Shown here: positions 1 to 8,515 of the stretch, one piece after another
Layout: each line of letters begins with the position of its first letter
Position numbering within the stretch: position 1 is the first letter of the stretch
Assembly (NCBI RefSeq): GCF_000710615.1
Contig: NZ_JDTH01000002.1
Coordinates: forward strand, 364,082 to 428,081
DNA length: 64,000 nucleotides
Reading direction: 5' to 3'
DNA from: Haladaptatus cibarius D43
GTDB lineage: Archaea; Halobacteriota; Halobacteria; Halobacteriales; Haladaptataceae
Made by a program: the position numbers and the translations under genes
The notes under the pieces: model-generated
Told to the model about the DNA's origin: nothing
Seen by the model: the letters and a program-made list of their open reading frames with translations, nothing else
Databases searched by the model: none

Positions 1-1
1 C

Positions 2-349
2 GAACACGTCGTGTTGGCCGCGAGCGCAACCGGTGTGGACGCCATCGACACAGTTTACACCGATTTCGGGGACAGCGAAGGCCTATCCGAGGAAACCGAG
101 TTCGCCATCCAACTCGGCTACGACGGGAAGATGGCGATTCATCCGGCGCAGGTGTCGCCTATCAACGATGCGTTCACGCCCGATTCGAAACAGGTCGAGT
201 GGGCGGAAACAGTGCTGTCGGCGAAGGCCGAGGCTGACGCCGAAGGACGCGGCGTCTTTCAGGTCGATGGGGAGATGATTGATGCGCCGCTCATCGCGCA
301 GGCCGAGCGCATTCTGGAATACGCGCACGCTGACGGATCTGCCGAGTAG
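2..349 (+). CDS. C-terminal part of an HpcH/HpaI aldolase / citrate lyase beta-type protein (5' truncated by window edge)
   Basis: The reading frame is open from the first full codon, so the gene begins before the window and only its last 115 residues are seen. The piece DGKMAIHPAQ is the conserved C-terminal signature of the CitE / malyl-CoA lyase family, whose TIM-barrel enzymes cleave or condense CoA esters such as malyl-CoA or beta-methylmalyl-CoA. The preceding stretch on sorting ages of a GLSEETEFA type loop and the amphipathic end helix also fit. Which CoA ester is used cannot be told without the N-terminal active-site half. The TAG at 347-349 is followed by an AT-rich promoter region for the next gene, so this is the end of its transcription unit. 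Confidence 0.8.
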   Translation, partial: EHVVLAASATGVDAIDTVYTDFGDSEGLSEETEFAIQLGYDGKMAIHPAQVSPINDAFTPDSKQVEWAETVLSAKAEADAEGRGVFQVDGEMIDAPLIAQAERILEYAHADGSAE

Positions 350-368
350 CATCTGCCTCGGTAACACC

Positions 369-398
369 TTAAATAATATTAAGAATAATAGTTTATCC
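369..398 (+). promoter_or_regulatory. AT-rich promoter region of glutamate dehydrogenase
   Basis: A run of TTAAATAAT (369-377) and TTTATCCC (392-398) in otherwise GC-rich DNA, 45-75 bases before the ATG at 443. The second box is placed well for an archaeal TATA element with a short leader. The exact start site is inferred. Confidence 0.5.
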
Positions 399-442
399 CA
401 ATTTCGCCACGCTTAACAGGGGGTGGGTGGGAGTCACAAACC

Positions 443-1699
443 ATGTCCGAACAAGCGAATCCATTCGAGAGTCTGCAGGAGCAAATCGATGATGCGGCCG
501 AATACATCGACGCGTCTCCCGACGTTCTCGAACGGCTCAAGCACCCCGAGCGCGTGCTCGAAACGAACCTCTCCGTCGAGATGGACGACGGTTCTATCGA
601 GGTGTTCAAAGCGTTCCGCTCGCAGTTTAACGGCGACCGCGGCCCGTACAAAGGTGGTATCCGCTACCACCCCAACGTCAGCCGCGACGAAGTGAAAGCG
701 CTCTCCGGGTGGATGGTGTACAAAACCGCCGTCGTAGACATCCCCTACGGTGGCGGCAAGGGTGGCATTGTCATCGACCCCGCCGAGTACAGCGAGGCGG
801 AACTGGAGCGAGTCACGCGGTCATTTGCGAAGGAACTCCGACCGATTATCGGCGAAGACCGGGACATCCCCGCACCGGACGTGAACACCGGCCAGCGCGA
901 GATGAACTGGATAAAGGACACGTACGAGACGCTCGAAAACACGACGGCACCGGGCGTCATCACCGGCAAGGCGCTCGACTCCGGCGGCAGTGAGGGTCGT
1001 GTCGAAGCGACCGGTCGCTCGACCATGCTCACCGCCCGCGAGGCCTTCGACTACCTCGGCAAGGAGATGGAAGGCACAACTGTGGCAGTGCAGGGCTACG
1101 GCAACGCTGGCTGGATTGCTGCGAAACTCCTCGAAAATCTCGGTGCGAAAATCGTCGCCGTTTCGGATTCGAGCGGCGCGGTCTACAACGACGACGGTCT
1201 CCACGCCATCGACGTGAAAGACCACAAGAACGAGACAGGCAGTGTTTCGGACTACGCTGGCGCGAGCGAAGAGATGAGCAACGAAGATCTGCTCACGTTG
1301 GACGTTGACCTGCTCGTTCCCGCCGCGCTGGAGAACGCAATCGACGGCGACCTCGCACAGGACGTGCAGGCAGATATCGTCGTAGAGGCCGCGAACGGCC
1401 CACTGACGCCGGACGCCGACGACGTGCTCACCGAGCGCGATGTCCACGTCTTCCCCGACATCCTCGCCAACGCGGGCGGCGTGACGGTGTCGTACTTCGA
1501 ATGGGTGCAGAACCGCCAGCGATTCTACTGGGACGAAGAACGCGTCAACGACGAACTGGAAAGCATCATCGTCTCCTCGTTCGACGACCTGACGGACGCC
1601 TACGAGGAACACGACCTGCCGAACTTCCGCACCGCGGCCTACGTCGTCTCCCTCCAGCGCGTCATCGACGCGTTCGAAGAAGGCGGAAACTGGCCCTAG
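443..1699 (+). CDS. gdhB: Glutamate dehydrogenase
   Basis: A 418-residue Glu/Leu/Phe/Val dehydrogenase, the normal length for the hexameric enzyme that interconverts glutamate and 2-oxoglutarate plus ammonium in the cytosol. The substrate-site motif KGGIRYHP lies at residues 70-77, the catalytic-lysine segment GGGKGGI has K106, and the Rossmann nucleotide loop GYGNAGW lies at 218-224, followed by the C-terminal helical end with YFEWVQN. The protein is acidic as expected for a salt-in haloarchaeon. It stands alone, with its own AT-rich promoter upstream and about 630 bp of non-coding DNA downstream. Cofactor preference (NAD or NADP) is not decided by what I can read. Confidence 0.95.
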   Translation: MSEQANPFESLQEQIDDAAEYIDASPDVLERLKHPERVLETNLSVEMDDGSIEVFKAFRSQFNGDRGPYKGGIRYHPNVSRDEVKALSGWMVYKTAVVDIPYGGGKGGIVIDPAEYSEAELERVTRSFAKELRPIIGEDRDIPAPDVNTGQREMNWIKDTYETLENTTAPGVITGKALDSGGSEGRVEATGRSTMLTAREAFDYLGKEMEGTTVAVQGYGNAGWIAAKLLENLGAKIVAVSDSSGAVYNDDGLHAIDVKDHKNETGSVSDYAGASEEMSNEDLLTLDVDLLVPAALENAIDGDLAQDVQADIVVEAANGPLTPDADDVLTERDVHVFPDILANAGGVTVSYFEWVQNRQRFYWDEERVNDELESIIVSSFDDLTDAYEEHDLPNFRTAAYVVSLQRVIDAFEEGGNWP

Positions 1700-2333
1700 A
1701 TACGAACTGGCGTAAAGTGGATTTTCTTTGCTTTTGGCTCGTGTAGTTTCGAGAAACCAGACGAGAGGCTATTTCGGGGATTCGAACTGCATCCAGCGTG
1801 CCGCTAGATAGACCCGACAACACATACCGCCACCGCCAGTGTCCCCACTCCTCCCCGCCAGCGCGGAAATGCGCTCGCGCCTCACTTCGTTCGTGCTCAC
1901 GGCTTCGCCGTTCGCAATCGAGGCGACTGTGTCGCCTCGTACCCCTCGCGCGAATCGCGCTGGCGCACCCTTGCAGTTAGTCAATCAAGCGATGTGGCGC
2001 GCGCTGGCGAGACGTCTCGGGCACGGTCGTCCGAGACGTCGAGGAAAAGCCGCGCGAGGGATGACTGAGCGAACGAAGTGAGCGAAGGAATCGGTTGGGG
2101 AGGCATGTGGCTGTCGCGGTGCGCTGGCGGTTTCATTGGAGTCGTGATTTGCAGTCTCCTCAAATCCAACCACGTCAGCAGCCACCTCTGAATCAATCAT
2201 TCCAGCAGACACTTTTGAACCAACTACGCCGACAGCTGATTCCACACAACCAATAAGAAACGCCTCTCCGTCCTATTCCCAGTATCGTAGAAACTTCGAG
2301 AGACATATACGGAGAGCGACCTGAGTCTGAACT
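1700..2333. repeat. Gene-free stretch holding a recurring haloarchaeal intergenic repeat with internal inverted segments
   Basis: No convincing gene lies here. From about 1830 to 2150 the DNA is built of short segments such as GCGAACGAAGTGAGCGAAGG and a block GGTTGGGGAGG ... GTGGC ... TTTCATTGGAGTC. A similar block in the same order lies near 51640-51700. The start of the stretch (1834-1860) reads as an imperfect reverse complement of the end (2090-2135), so the whole may form a large foldback. This resembles a small non-autonomous element (MITE-like) or a repeated terminator region; no transposase is present. A T-rich tract at about 1719-1738 just after gdhB could terminate its transcript. 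Confidence 0.45.
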
Positions 2334-2756
2334 ATGAACCGCCGAGCGTTTTTAGCCGGGGTCGTCGGGTCTGCATCGGCCACTCTGGCGGGCTGTACGG
2401 GCATCCTGAACACCGGGTCGAACACTCCAGATGGCGACATCGGGATGGGGTCTGTCTCGTTCAACCCGCAGGAACACGAAGTCGAGGTCGGGGAAACCGT
2501 CGTCTGGGTGAACACCGACATGCGCAACCACAGCGTGACGGCATACGAAGCCGGAATCCCGGAGGACGCGGAGTATTTCGCCTCCGGCGGCTTCGACACC
2601 GAAGAGGCGGCCCGCGATGCGTGGCGGAACGGAAACGGAACCATCAATCCGAACACGACGTTCGAACACACCTTCGAAGTGCCCGGCGAGTACGCCTACT
2701 TCTGCATTCCGCACGAAACGGGCGGGATGTCAGGCACGATCGTCGTCACGGAGTAA
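2334..2756 (+). CDS. Halocyanin-like blue copper lipoprotein
   Basis: A 140-residue cupredoxin that probably shuttles electrons on the outer face of the membrane. It starts with a twin-arginine (NRRAFL) signal and a lipobox LAGC with the lipid-carrying cysteine at residue 21, so it should be exported folded by Tat and anchored by lipid. The single plastocyanin-type domain has the expected type-1 copper ligands: His66 in RNHSV, then Cys124, His127 and Met132 in the YFCIPHETGGM loop. Length and layout match halocyanins. It is a single gene; the redox partner is not visible nearby. Confidence 0.9.
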   Translation: MNRRAFLAGVVGSASATLAGCTGILNTGSNTPDGDIGMGSVSFNPQEHEVEVGETVVWVNTDMRNHSVTAYEAGIPEDAEYFASGGFDTEEAARDAWRNGNGTINPNTTFEHTFEVPGEYAYFCIPHETGGMSGTIVVTE

Positions 2757-2861
2757 TCTTTTGGCGCAGTAGCGACTCATCGAAACACTGCATTGCTGCG
2801 TTCGCCCGCACAAAAAACGGAACTGATTGACCGAAAGCTGATTGATCGAAAGCTACGTCGA

Positions 2862-3497
2862 TTAGACTTCGACGTCTTCTTCGTCCACGTCCACGGAGGT
2901 TTCTTCTTCTTCGGCGACCTCGTCGGGGTGGGCTTCCAGCGTTGCCTTCTGGATTTCGACCCGGCGGAGTGGATAGATGGTTTTCGCCTCGCCGTAAATC
3001 GCACTGGAGATGCGACCCTCGACGATGCTGTCGATGACCTCTTTAAACGTGCGGTCGCTCGCGGCGTCCTGCACGAGGTCGATCATCGTTCGGCGGATAG
3101 CCTTCTCTTGGCTGTGGTCTGCCTTCTTCGTCGTGAAGGCGACGGGCTGAATCTGGATTCGGTAGTCGTCCGAGGTCAGCACCGTGATGTAGGCCTCGAT
3201 TTTCGAGGCACCGCGGCGGCCGAGACTACGGAGGTAGTCGCGGGTGAGTTCGTGTCGAACGAACTCGGTGTACGCCGAATCGCTGCCGACGTCGTTGATT
3301 TTGAAGGTCAGCTTCGTGTTGTTCTCGCTGGCGTTGTTCGTCAGTTCGCCCAGCGTGGTTTCGATGGTGCGACCGAGCACCTTGTCCGGTTCATCTGCGG
3401 GGGTCGTTCCAAGCTCCTCTCGGTCGAACTGCTCGGGAGCGAGGACGGTGTACCACCGCTTTTCCTGTGACTGCTTAGAGACTGATCGTTCACTCAT
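2862..3497 (-). CDS. rps3ae: 30S ribosomal protein S3Ae (S1e family)
   Basis: A 211-residue protein with the family's N-terminal KRWYTVLAP segment and the central PVRRTMIDLVQ-like stretch (here AIRRTMIDLVQ). It is a structural protein of the archaeal and eukaryotic small subunit. The C-terminus is the usual highly acidic haloarchaeal tail. It is the last gene of a leftward operon and its start overlaps the end of pcc1 by 8 bases, implying coupled translation. The order S15 - RecJ-like - Pcc1 - S3Ae is a familiar haloarchaeal arrangement. Confidence 0.95.
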   Translation of the reverse strand: MSERSVSKQSQEKRWYTVLAPEQFDREELGTTPADEPDKVLGRTIETTLGELTNNASENNTKLTFKINDVGSDSAYTEFVRHELTRDYLRSLGRRGASKIEAYITVLTSDDYRIQIQPVAFTTKKADHSQEKAIRRTMIDLVQDAASDRTFKEVIDSIVEGRISSAIYGEAKTIYPLRRVEIQKATLEAHPDEVAEEEETSVDVDEEDVEV

Positions 3498-3729
3498 GGT
3501 TCGTGTCGTTGTAATCGTTCGCTATCTGTACTGCCTGTACTGCCACCGAGAGGTTGACGACGTAATCGTCCACGGTCGATTGGAGTCCGCCGGTCGTCTT
3601 GCGTTCAATATGCGTTACAATCGTCCCGTCTTCCACGCTCGTCTTCATTTCGGGCGTGTTGTCTGGGTTGAGTGACGCAGAGACGACGTCGGCGTCGTCC
3701 AGTTCCGTGCGAATCGTCGCTCGTCTCAT
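3490..3729 (-). CDS. pcc1: KEOPS complex subunit Pcc1
   Basis: A 79-residue protein of the Pcc1 family, the small dimerising subunit of KEOPS, which makes the t6A modification at position 37 of ANN-decoding tRNAs. The sequence MRRATIRTELDDADVV, followed by SLNPDNTPEM and the hydrophobic VVNLSVAVQAV helix, fits the family. I chose the ATG at 3729 over longer in-frame starts because it gives the family length and overlaps the stop of the upstream gene in a four-base ATGA. It also overlaps the S3Ae start by 8 bases, so it is a translationally coupled operon member. Confidence 0.88.
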   Translation of the reverse strand: MRRATIRTELDDADVVSASLNPDNTPEMKTSVEDGTIVTHIERKTTGGLQSTVDDYVVNLSVAVQAVQIANDYNDTNHE

Positions 3730-4895
3730 AGTGCCTCCCGAAATGCCGAAAGGAACTCCTTTGCGTCCGCGTCGAACCGTGCATAGCCGCGTCTTGCGCT
3801 TCCCGTCCCGTCGCCACCGAGTTCGGTCGCGGCGGTTTCCATCGCCATATCCAACCCGGTTACTTCGGTGTCGGACACGGCGACTGCGGCGGCCTCGTCG
3901 TCCGTGACGACCAAGGCAATCGGCTCCGGCGAGCGGAAATTGCCGAGCAACCGAACCGCCGTTTCGACGGGTGCGTCGTCCGTGCGCGCAACGAACAGAC
4001 CGTCGTATCGGCCCGTCGTCGCCTCGTGGAGCACCGTGTGCGCTTTCTTCGCGTGCTCGCGCCACGCATCCAGCGCGGGCGCTCGGGCGTCGTATCCGAG
4101 CGCCAGCGCGATGCCCATTCCGGACTGCTCGCGTGCGACCGCGTCGAGCACGTCGGCGTACCCGCCGAGGGTCGCAAACGGCCCGTTTTCGAGTTCGTAA
4201 GGTCGAAGCGCGTTTTCCACGGTTTCGCCCGCTCGCGGCGTCGCACTCTCCGGCCCCGTGACCGAGAGCGCGACGAGCGAGGCGACTCGACGATGTGCGT
4301 CATCGTCGAGTTCGACGGGCAGACCGATTTCCGCGAGTTCGGCCTGCACCGCACCCGGATTGCCCGAGAAGCCCGCGTGAATCAGCGTCGAATGTGCCAA
4401 TCCGTCCGCGAGGTCTTCCGTGGGCGTCGAAGCGCCGGGTCTGCGCGTCAGTCGGTCGGAGGCGACCTCCAACAGTCGGGCACAGCCGGGCGCGTCCGAC
4501 ACGTCGGACGCGCCCGGCGTGGTGCCGCCAGCGACGACGCCAGCGAGAGCGAGAACGGGGTCTGGAGCACCGCCGAGTTCCTCACCGGCCTCGAAGGCCG
4601 AGAGACTCGCGGGGTGCTCCGGATGCTCCGGAAGTGCCACGTCGCCACCCGGCGCGCCAACCGTCATGACGACTTCGTCGTCATGGGATTCGGCGCGTTG
4701 GGCGGGGAATCGCGTCGCACTCACTTGGAACGGGATTCCCGTGGTTGCGCAACTGCGGGCGAGGATACCACTGGCCGCGAGTGCATCGCCGCTCGGATAC
4801 GCGACGATTCGAACGAAGTCGGCGTCGCGGAGCGTCGCTGCGATGTCGCTCGCGGTGGGGGCATCCTCGGAAGCGGTTCGACCGGACGTTGCCAT
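3726..4895 (-). CDS. RecJ-like DHH-superfamily exonuclease / phosphoesterase
   Basis: A 389-residue protein in the position usually held by the haloarchaeal RecJ-like gene between S15 and Pcc1. The N-terminal VRIVAYPSGDALAASGILA is the DHH-type first strand and helix, in which the classic DHD/DHH residues are replaced (SGDALA). The C-terminal half has a DHHA1-like region with the glycine-rich FGG-type end (LGGDGTGSARRGYARF). RecJ-like archaeal proteins work on single-stranded DNA ends or associate with GINS/CMG. Because the N-terminal metal-binding motif looks degenerate, this copy may be a structural or GINS-binding member rather than an active nuclease. It abuts S15 with no gap and overlaps pcc1 by four bases. 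Confidence 0.75.
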   Translation of the reverse strand: MATSGRTASEDAPTASDIAATLRDADFVRIVAYPSGDALAASGILARSCATTGIPFQVSATRFPAQRAESHDDEVVMTVGAPGGDVALPEHPEHPASLSAFEAGEELGGAPDPVLALAGVVAGGTTPGASDVSDAPGCARLLEVASDRLTRRPGASTPTEDLADGLAHSTLIHAGFSGNPGAVQAELAEIGLPVELDDDAHRRVASLVALSVTGPESATPRAGETVENALRPYELENGPFATLGGYADVLDAVAREQSGMGIALALGYDARAPALDAWREHAKKAHTVLHEATTGRYDGLFVARTDDAPVETAVRLLGNFRSPEPIALVVTDDEAAAVAVSDTEVTGLDMAMETAATELGGDGTGSARRGYARFDADAKEFLSAFREAL

Positions 4896-5357
4896 TTATA
4901 GGAGTTCTTTCGCCACGTCGTAGGAGTAGGTGAAGTCCTGGTCTACTTCGTCGCCGCGGTAGTAGTTCACGAGGCGACGAACTTTGGACTCGGTGTTCTG
5001 GAGTGCGCGCTTGTTGTGCTTGTCCTGTGGATTCTCGTCAACGTGTTCGCGCAGGCGCACGGCGCGCTCCATCAGGTTGTAGAGGTCTTCGGGCAGGTCG
5101 GGTTCTGCGTCGTTTTCCTCCAGAATTTCGGTCACTTTCTTGCCAGTGACGAGCTTGACGTTCGGGACAGGCGTGCCGGTCACGCCCTCGTCGCGGAGCT
5201 TCAGACCGATTTCGCTCGGGCTGTAGCCGTCTTCCGCGAGTTCCACGACGCGGTCTTCCACGTCGTCTGCTTCTACGTCGCTCCACTCCGGTGGTTCGTC
5301 TGCCACGGGTCGGTCCGAACCGGATGACCCACGGCGTCGGGTGTGCATTCGTGCCAT
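4896..5357 (-). CDS. rps15: 30S ribosomal protein S15 (S13e family)
   Basis: A 153-residue archaeal S15, the early-assembly protein that binds the central domain of 16S rRNA. The start MARMHTRRRG and the long central region with SPSEIGLKLRDEG, then NLMERAVRLREH and HNKRALQNTESKVRRLV, match the family. A second ATG three codons in (MHTRRRG) is an equally possible start. It heads the leftward operon with the RecJ-like protein, Pcc1 and S3Ae. The stop TAA runs directly into the ATG of the next gene. Confidence 0.95.
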   Translation of the reverse strand: MARMHTRRRGSSGSDRPVADEPPEWSDVEADDVEDRVVELAEDGYSPSEIGLKLRDEGVTGTPVPNVKLVTGKKVTEILEENDAEPDLPEDLYNLMERAVRLREHVDENPQDKHNKRALQNTESKVRRLVNYYRGDEVDQDFTYSYDVAKELL

Positions 5358-5668
5358 TGTTCGAGGATAGGAACTGCACGAGCCGCTAGAGTGTTGTCGG
5401 CGGAAATTCCGCCTGCGTGGCGATTGCCACGGTGCACGTCCGCAATCCCAAGTTGCGCAAAGAGGGCAAATGCCCCGAAAGAGAGCGGGCAGGTGCCCGC
5501 GAACACACGCAACGAGTCGGATTTGCGGCTGTGCCGTTCCCTAGTGAGTAGCAATTCGTGGACGCAGTTAAAAGATTGGTATTCAGGCCGCCGTGCTACA
5601 GTCCACCTCGCCCACGATACTTTCGAGAGATTTATCAATGGCCACCCGGAAGAAGTGAGTGCAGACGC
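5358..5668. other. Intergenic stretch between divergent S15 and tRNA-Ala
   Basis: About 310 bases without a supportable gene. It must hold the leftward promoter of the S15 operon and the rightward tRNA-Ala promoter. Apart from a TTTATCAAT box near 5631 I see no distinct structure. Confidence 0.5.
5631..5636 (+). promoter_or_regulatory. TATA-type box A of tRNA-Ala
   Basis: TTTATC, preceded by CGAGAGA, lies about 35 bases before the first base of the tRNA. This is where a box A for a short-leader archaeal tRNA transcript is expected. Confidence 0.5.
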
Positions 5669-5740
5669 GGGCTCGTAGATCAGTGGTAGATCACTCCCTT
5701 GGCATGGGAGAGGCCCCGGGTTCAAATCCCGGCGAGTCCA
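5669..5740 (+). tRNA. tRNA-Ala(GGC)
   Basis: A 72-base cloverleaf. The acceptor stem GGGCTCG (5669-5675) pairs with CGAGTCC (5733-5739) and A is the discriminator base. The anticodon arm is CTCCC-TTGGCAT-GGGAG, giving anticodon GGC. The T arm is CCGGG-TTCAAAT-CCCGG. No CCA is encoded. The last 28 bases serve as the left attachment site of the integrated element that begins directly after the gene, and the tRNA stays intact. Confidence 0.95.
5713..5740. repeat. attL: 3' end of tRNA-Ala (28-bp direct repeat, copy 1)
   Basis: The T arm and 3' acceptor strand of tRNA-Ala. The same 28 bases recur exactly at 11733-11760, just beyond an integrase gene. This is the usual signature of a tyrosine-recombinase element integrated in a tRNA 3' end. 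Confidence 0.9.
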
Positions 5741-6002
5741 TCCTCACTTCGTTCGGCTGGTATTCGGCATACAGCACCGCATTTTACCGTAATCCGCAAC
5801 CGTATAGCCGAGATTTCGAGCGAGGTTCCGGCAACCCCGTGACTCTTGATTTCGAGTGAGACCGTGACACCAGTGCGAGCCGTCCGGTGGTTCCTAATAT
5901 TGGATAGTGGTTCTACAGAGTTAATTGTACTGGTCGTCAATTATTGTATCTTAGATAGCACAAAGAATATAGTATTATGGATTGTAATGCATCGTGTAAT
6001 TC

Positions 6003-6416
6003 ATGTCTGCTAAGAACATTCCGTCTTCGGTTCCAGTGTGTAGTAGCATCGACGAGAAGAACGAAGAATACCAAGAGGCACAAAATGAACAAAGGCCGTT
6101 CCTTGCCGTCGTTGATGATGACGACCTTCCCGGATGGCAAGCAATCTATGTGATGGATACTACAGGCGAGGGGCGCGAGAATTGGTACTATCTTACTGAC
6201 GAAGGCGTTGAGATGGTTGAGAAGCATCGAAGTAGCTCTGAAAATCATTTAGAACATGATTCTTGGACTGCAAACTGCTCTGATATTCGGGGAGAACTCC
6301 ACGGTCTTGCAAAGGGTGACGCGGAGTATCTTGCCGACAAGTTTGCTGAAGTAGTTTGGGATGAAGACTACTGGAAGAAAGTTACTCTACGCGAGGTTTT
6401 CCAAGGTAATTACTGA
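6003..6416 (+). CDS. Hypothetical protein of the integrated element
   Basis: A 137-residue acidic soluble protein. I do not recognise a family. The middle reads RPFLAVVDDDDLPGWQAIYVMDTTGEGRENWYYLTDEGVE in outline: a strand-rich start followed by a predicted helical part that ends in a charged KFAEVVWDEDYWKKVTLREVF stretch. It has no signal peptide, membrane segment or cysteine cluster. It is the first gene after attL, transcribed rightward alone, with an AT-rich upstream region (about 5930-5990) that could hold its promoter. Confidence 0.6.
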   Translation: MSAKNIPSSVPVCSSIDEKNEEYQEAQNEQRPFLAVVDDDDLPGWQAIYVMDTTGEGRENWYYLTDEGVEMVEKHRSSSENHLEHDSWTANCSDIRGELHGLAKGDAEYLADKFAEVVWDEDYWKKVTLREVFQGNY

Positions 6417-6630
6417 ACCCGGGTGAATGTATTTTAAATTTGAAACTAATCCTTTCCGAGCTATCAGAAAGTAGGCAAAGATGAATCACCCGGCAATGTC
6501 CGAAACAAACCGTAACTCCCGACCATTGGACAAGTTCGTATTTCTTGTCAGACTCTGATTGTTCTAACAGAGATGCACAAGTAGAAAGAGTAAGACAGAA
6601 AGATGGCGGAAAGAGACTGATACAAATTAC

Positions 6631-7002
6631 CTACTCCCGCTCGATAGTCGGCTTTTCCTGAATCAGATAGCCCTCTCGGTCGCACTGACTCTCAAACTCC
6701 TTAATTGCCCCATCGACGCTATCAGTACGGATTCCGATAGACAGTCTGGTGTCTTCGCCTGTGTCGGTGTTCTTTGCGTCGGCACTTACTCGAATGACGG
6801 TGTCGCTACTCGGCTGTGCCTCTTCCGAGTAGGACATACTGTATGCTATCACTCCGAATATCCCGAATAATCCCACGGCAAAGAACCAGAGGACGGGGTC
6901 TTTGTCATTGTTGAGAGCGTCCCACGTAACACCGATTGTCGCCCCTATCCAGAACAAACCAACGATAAGAAAGACAAACCCAAGAACTCCCATCACCGAC
7001 AC
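6631..7002 (-). CDS. Small two-helix membrane protein of the integrated element
   Basis: A 123-residue protein. Residues about 4-25 (LGFVFLIVGLFWIGATIGVT) and 38-56 (VLWFFAVGLFGIFGVIAYSM) are membrane helices joined by a short polar loop (ALNNDKDP). The remaining 65 residues form a soluble tail with IRVSADAKNTDTGE and a helix around FESQCDREGYLI. I recognise no family. It is transcribed leftward as a single gene. A GGCGGAAAG motif that recurs in the element lies just beyond its stop and another just upstream of its start. Confidence 0.6.
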   Translation of the reverse strand: MSVMGVLGFVFLIVGLFWIGATIGVTWDALNNDKDPVLWFFAVGLFGIFGVIAYSMSYSEEAQPSSDTVIRVSADAKNTDTGEDTRLSIGIRTDSVDGAIKEFESQCDREGYLIQEKPTIERE

Positions 7003-7261
7003 CTCTGTTTCACTGGTACTGCCATCATCAAAGTAAAATTGATGTAGCTACTACATATCATTTTCTTACTCTCTGTGACAGTGACAAGTAGAAGGGAAAC
7101 CAGTAAGCTGGCGGAAAGCGACCTCGGGACTTTCAGAACCAGCAGACAAGCCTATGAGAACCAGACAAATACCCATCAAATGCAAACATTTATTTTATTC
7201 CACCCACTCTCTATAGCGAGGAGTTAACACCCATTAGTGGTAACGCTCCTCGCTGATTACT

Positions 7262-7798
7262 ATGCCGTTCGATGAAAACCACTCAGAGCCGATAGTATCG
7301 CCAGATACGAATAATTGGACGGATTTTCACTATCATGAACTTCCACGCCATGAATACCAGAAGCGCAAGAAATACAGGAGACTTGCACGGTACAATACCG
7401 GAATTGGTCATGGAGATTGGAGCAACCAAGAATTACTACGCCATATGGAGAATTTGCACCGGTTCGATGCAATTGCAGGCCAGCTAAAGATGGATAGGTC
7501 TCAGAAAAAACGTGCCCGCAAACATTATTCCTCACTCGATTTCCGAGGATTGGGACGACGAGTTGAACTGGTTGCCTTCTGTGTCTGCGTACACGTCTGC
7601 AACAATGATGACCGAATATTTAGCGACCCGTATCGTCGTCACGGTAACGGCTGGAAACGCTATCATCCCCAACAGAATGACGAGAACAATGACCCTCTCT
7701 TCGTAAATGTAGCGGAGAGTATCGGACTTGAAGAAGACGATATTCAGTCGATGATGTCCCGACTTCGACACGACCTTGACGACCGACTGTTTCAGTAA
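7262..7798 (+). CDS. Unknown helical protein, possibly related to haloarchaeal RNA polymerase epsilon-like / cyclin-like proteins
   Basis: A 178-residue protein. The central region (LLRHMENLHRFDAIAG, then KKRARKHYSSLDFRGLGRR, then VELVAFCVCVHVCNNDD) and the end (YHPQQNDENNDPLFVNVAES) read as a chain of helices like one cyclin-type repeat. From memory this pattern resembles haloarchaeal proteins labelled RNA polymerase subunit epsilon; I could not verify that. If correct, the element would carry a transcription-associated factor. It is monocistronic, with a short AT-rich upstream region. It has three closely spaced cysteines (CVCVHVC) but no standard zinc motif. Confidence 0.55.
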   Translation: MPFDENHSEPIVSPDTNNWTDFHYHELPRHEYQKRKKYRRLARYNTGIGHGDWSNQELLRHMENLHRFDAIAGQLKMDRSQKKRARKHYSSLDFRGLGRRVELVAFCVCVHVCNNDDRIFSDPYRRHGNGWKRYHPQQNDENNDPLFVNVAESIGLEEDDIQSMMSRLRHDLDDRLFQ

Positions 7799-8374
7799 CG
7801 GGGCGATACACCTATTTAAACCCCCCTCCCCCTATATAAACCGTTGTATACTACTATTAGTAGAGGGAGTCAGAAGGGAGGAAGCCAAATGAAGAGCCAG
7901 AAGGAAGGCGGAAAGTGGGTGGAGGAAAAAGAGTACCCCTTCCAGCGATTAACCAGGACACTACAAAACAGGAACCAGTTGTAGCACATGGGGAGGAAGT
8001 CACTTTCCGCCAGTACAGAGACACCACACTTTCCAAGGCAGGAAAACTCCGTGTAGCTGTCACTGTAATACTCCACCGAAGCCTCTTTTCGACTTCAAAG
8101 TAGCATATTCCAGATAGAGTGAACTTTGGATTTGGCTATTGTCCTGCTTTGCACCCTGCCCAATAACTATAGATATTATCCAGAACCAGAAGCCATGTTA
8201 CCCACTTACAGGAGCTGAGAACCCGGATAGCAGAGGTTAGAACATTGGCTACCCCCAGTGGGGGGGTCATAATAAGGTAAGTCGCCTCGCAACGATATAC
8301 TATTTTCGCTTCAATTAGGGAAATTTGCCGAGTGTCACTTTCCGCCGTTTTACTGGAAAGCCCTTTGTATTGCC
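7799..8374. other. Gene-free stretch of the element with repeated GGCGGAAAGTG motifs and hairpins
   Basis: No supportable gene. It holds CCTATATAAAC (a TATA-like box near 7832), a 6+1+6 inverted repeat CTACTATTAGTAG (7851-7863), the 11-mer GGCGGAAAGTG on the plus strand at 7907-7917, the same 11-mer on the minus strand at 8001-8011 and 8336-8346, and a G/C hairpin ACCCCC-AGTG-GGGGG at 8251-8265. Shorter 9-base copies of the motif lie at 6605-6613 and 7110-7118. Repeats of this kind in a gene-free part of a mobile element could mark a replication origin or a regulator's binding sites. Confidence 0.5.
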
Positions 8375-8515
8375 TTAGTATTCTTTCTCACCTCGAACAG
8401 AGATACCTTCAAGCGAGAGGTTGTGGTCATCAGCTACGTTCATGAGGTCTCCCAAGAACTCGCCTGTAATTTCGTCTTGCGGAATACCCTCGAAAAGGAG
8501 ATGTGTGCTTCGCAT
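8375..8515 (-). CDS. 46-residue unknown protein (paralogue at 13456-13686)
   Basis: Begins MRSTHLLFEGIPQDEI and ends SLEGISVRGEKEY. I do not recognise the family, but it is real: a 39-residue ungapped segment is about half identical (19 of 39) to the protein encoded on the minus strand at 13456-13686, with shared LFEG, P, EI, EF, ADxH and GISVR. Its ATG overlaps the TAA of the upstream zinc-type gene, so the two form an operon. The small size and position suggest a DNA- or protein-binding accessory factor of the element. Confidence 0.65.
   Translation of the reverse strand: MRSTHLLFEGIPQDEITGEFLGDLMNVADDHNLSLEGISVRGEKEY

Noticed and set aside
1985-2245. Minus-strand open frame of about 86 codons after gdhB
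   Set aside because: It lies wholly in the recurring intergenic repeat and changes composition halfway; similar frames arise in the other copies by sequence similarity alone.
7857-8076. Overlapping Ser/Phe/Cys-rich minus-strand frames in the element
   Set aside because: Two frames of equal length overlap each other, neither has a plausible start, and the region carries repeats and hairpins instead.
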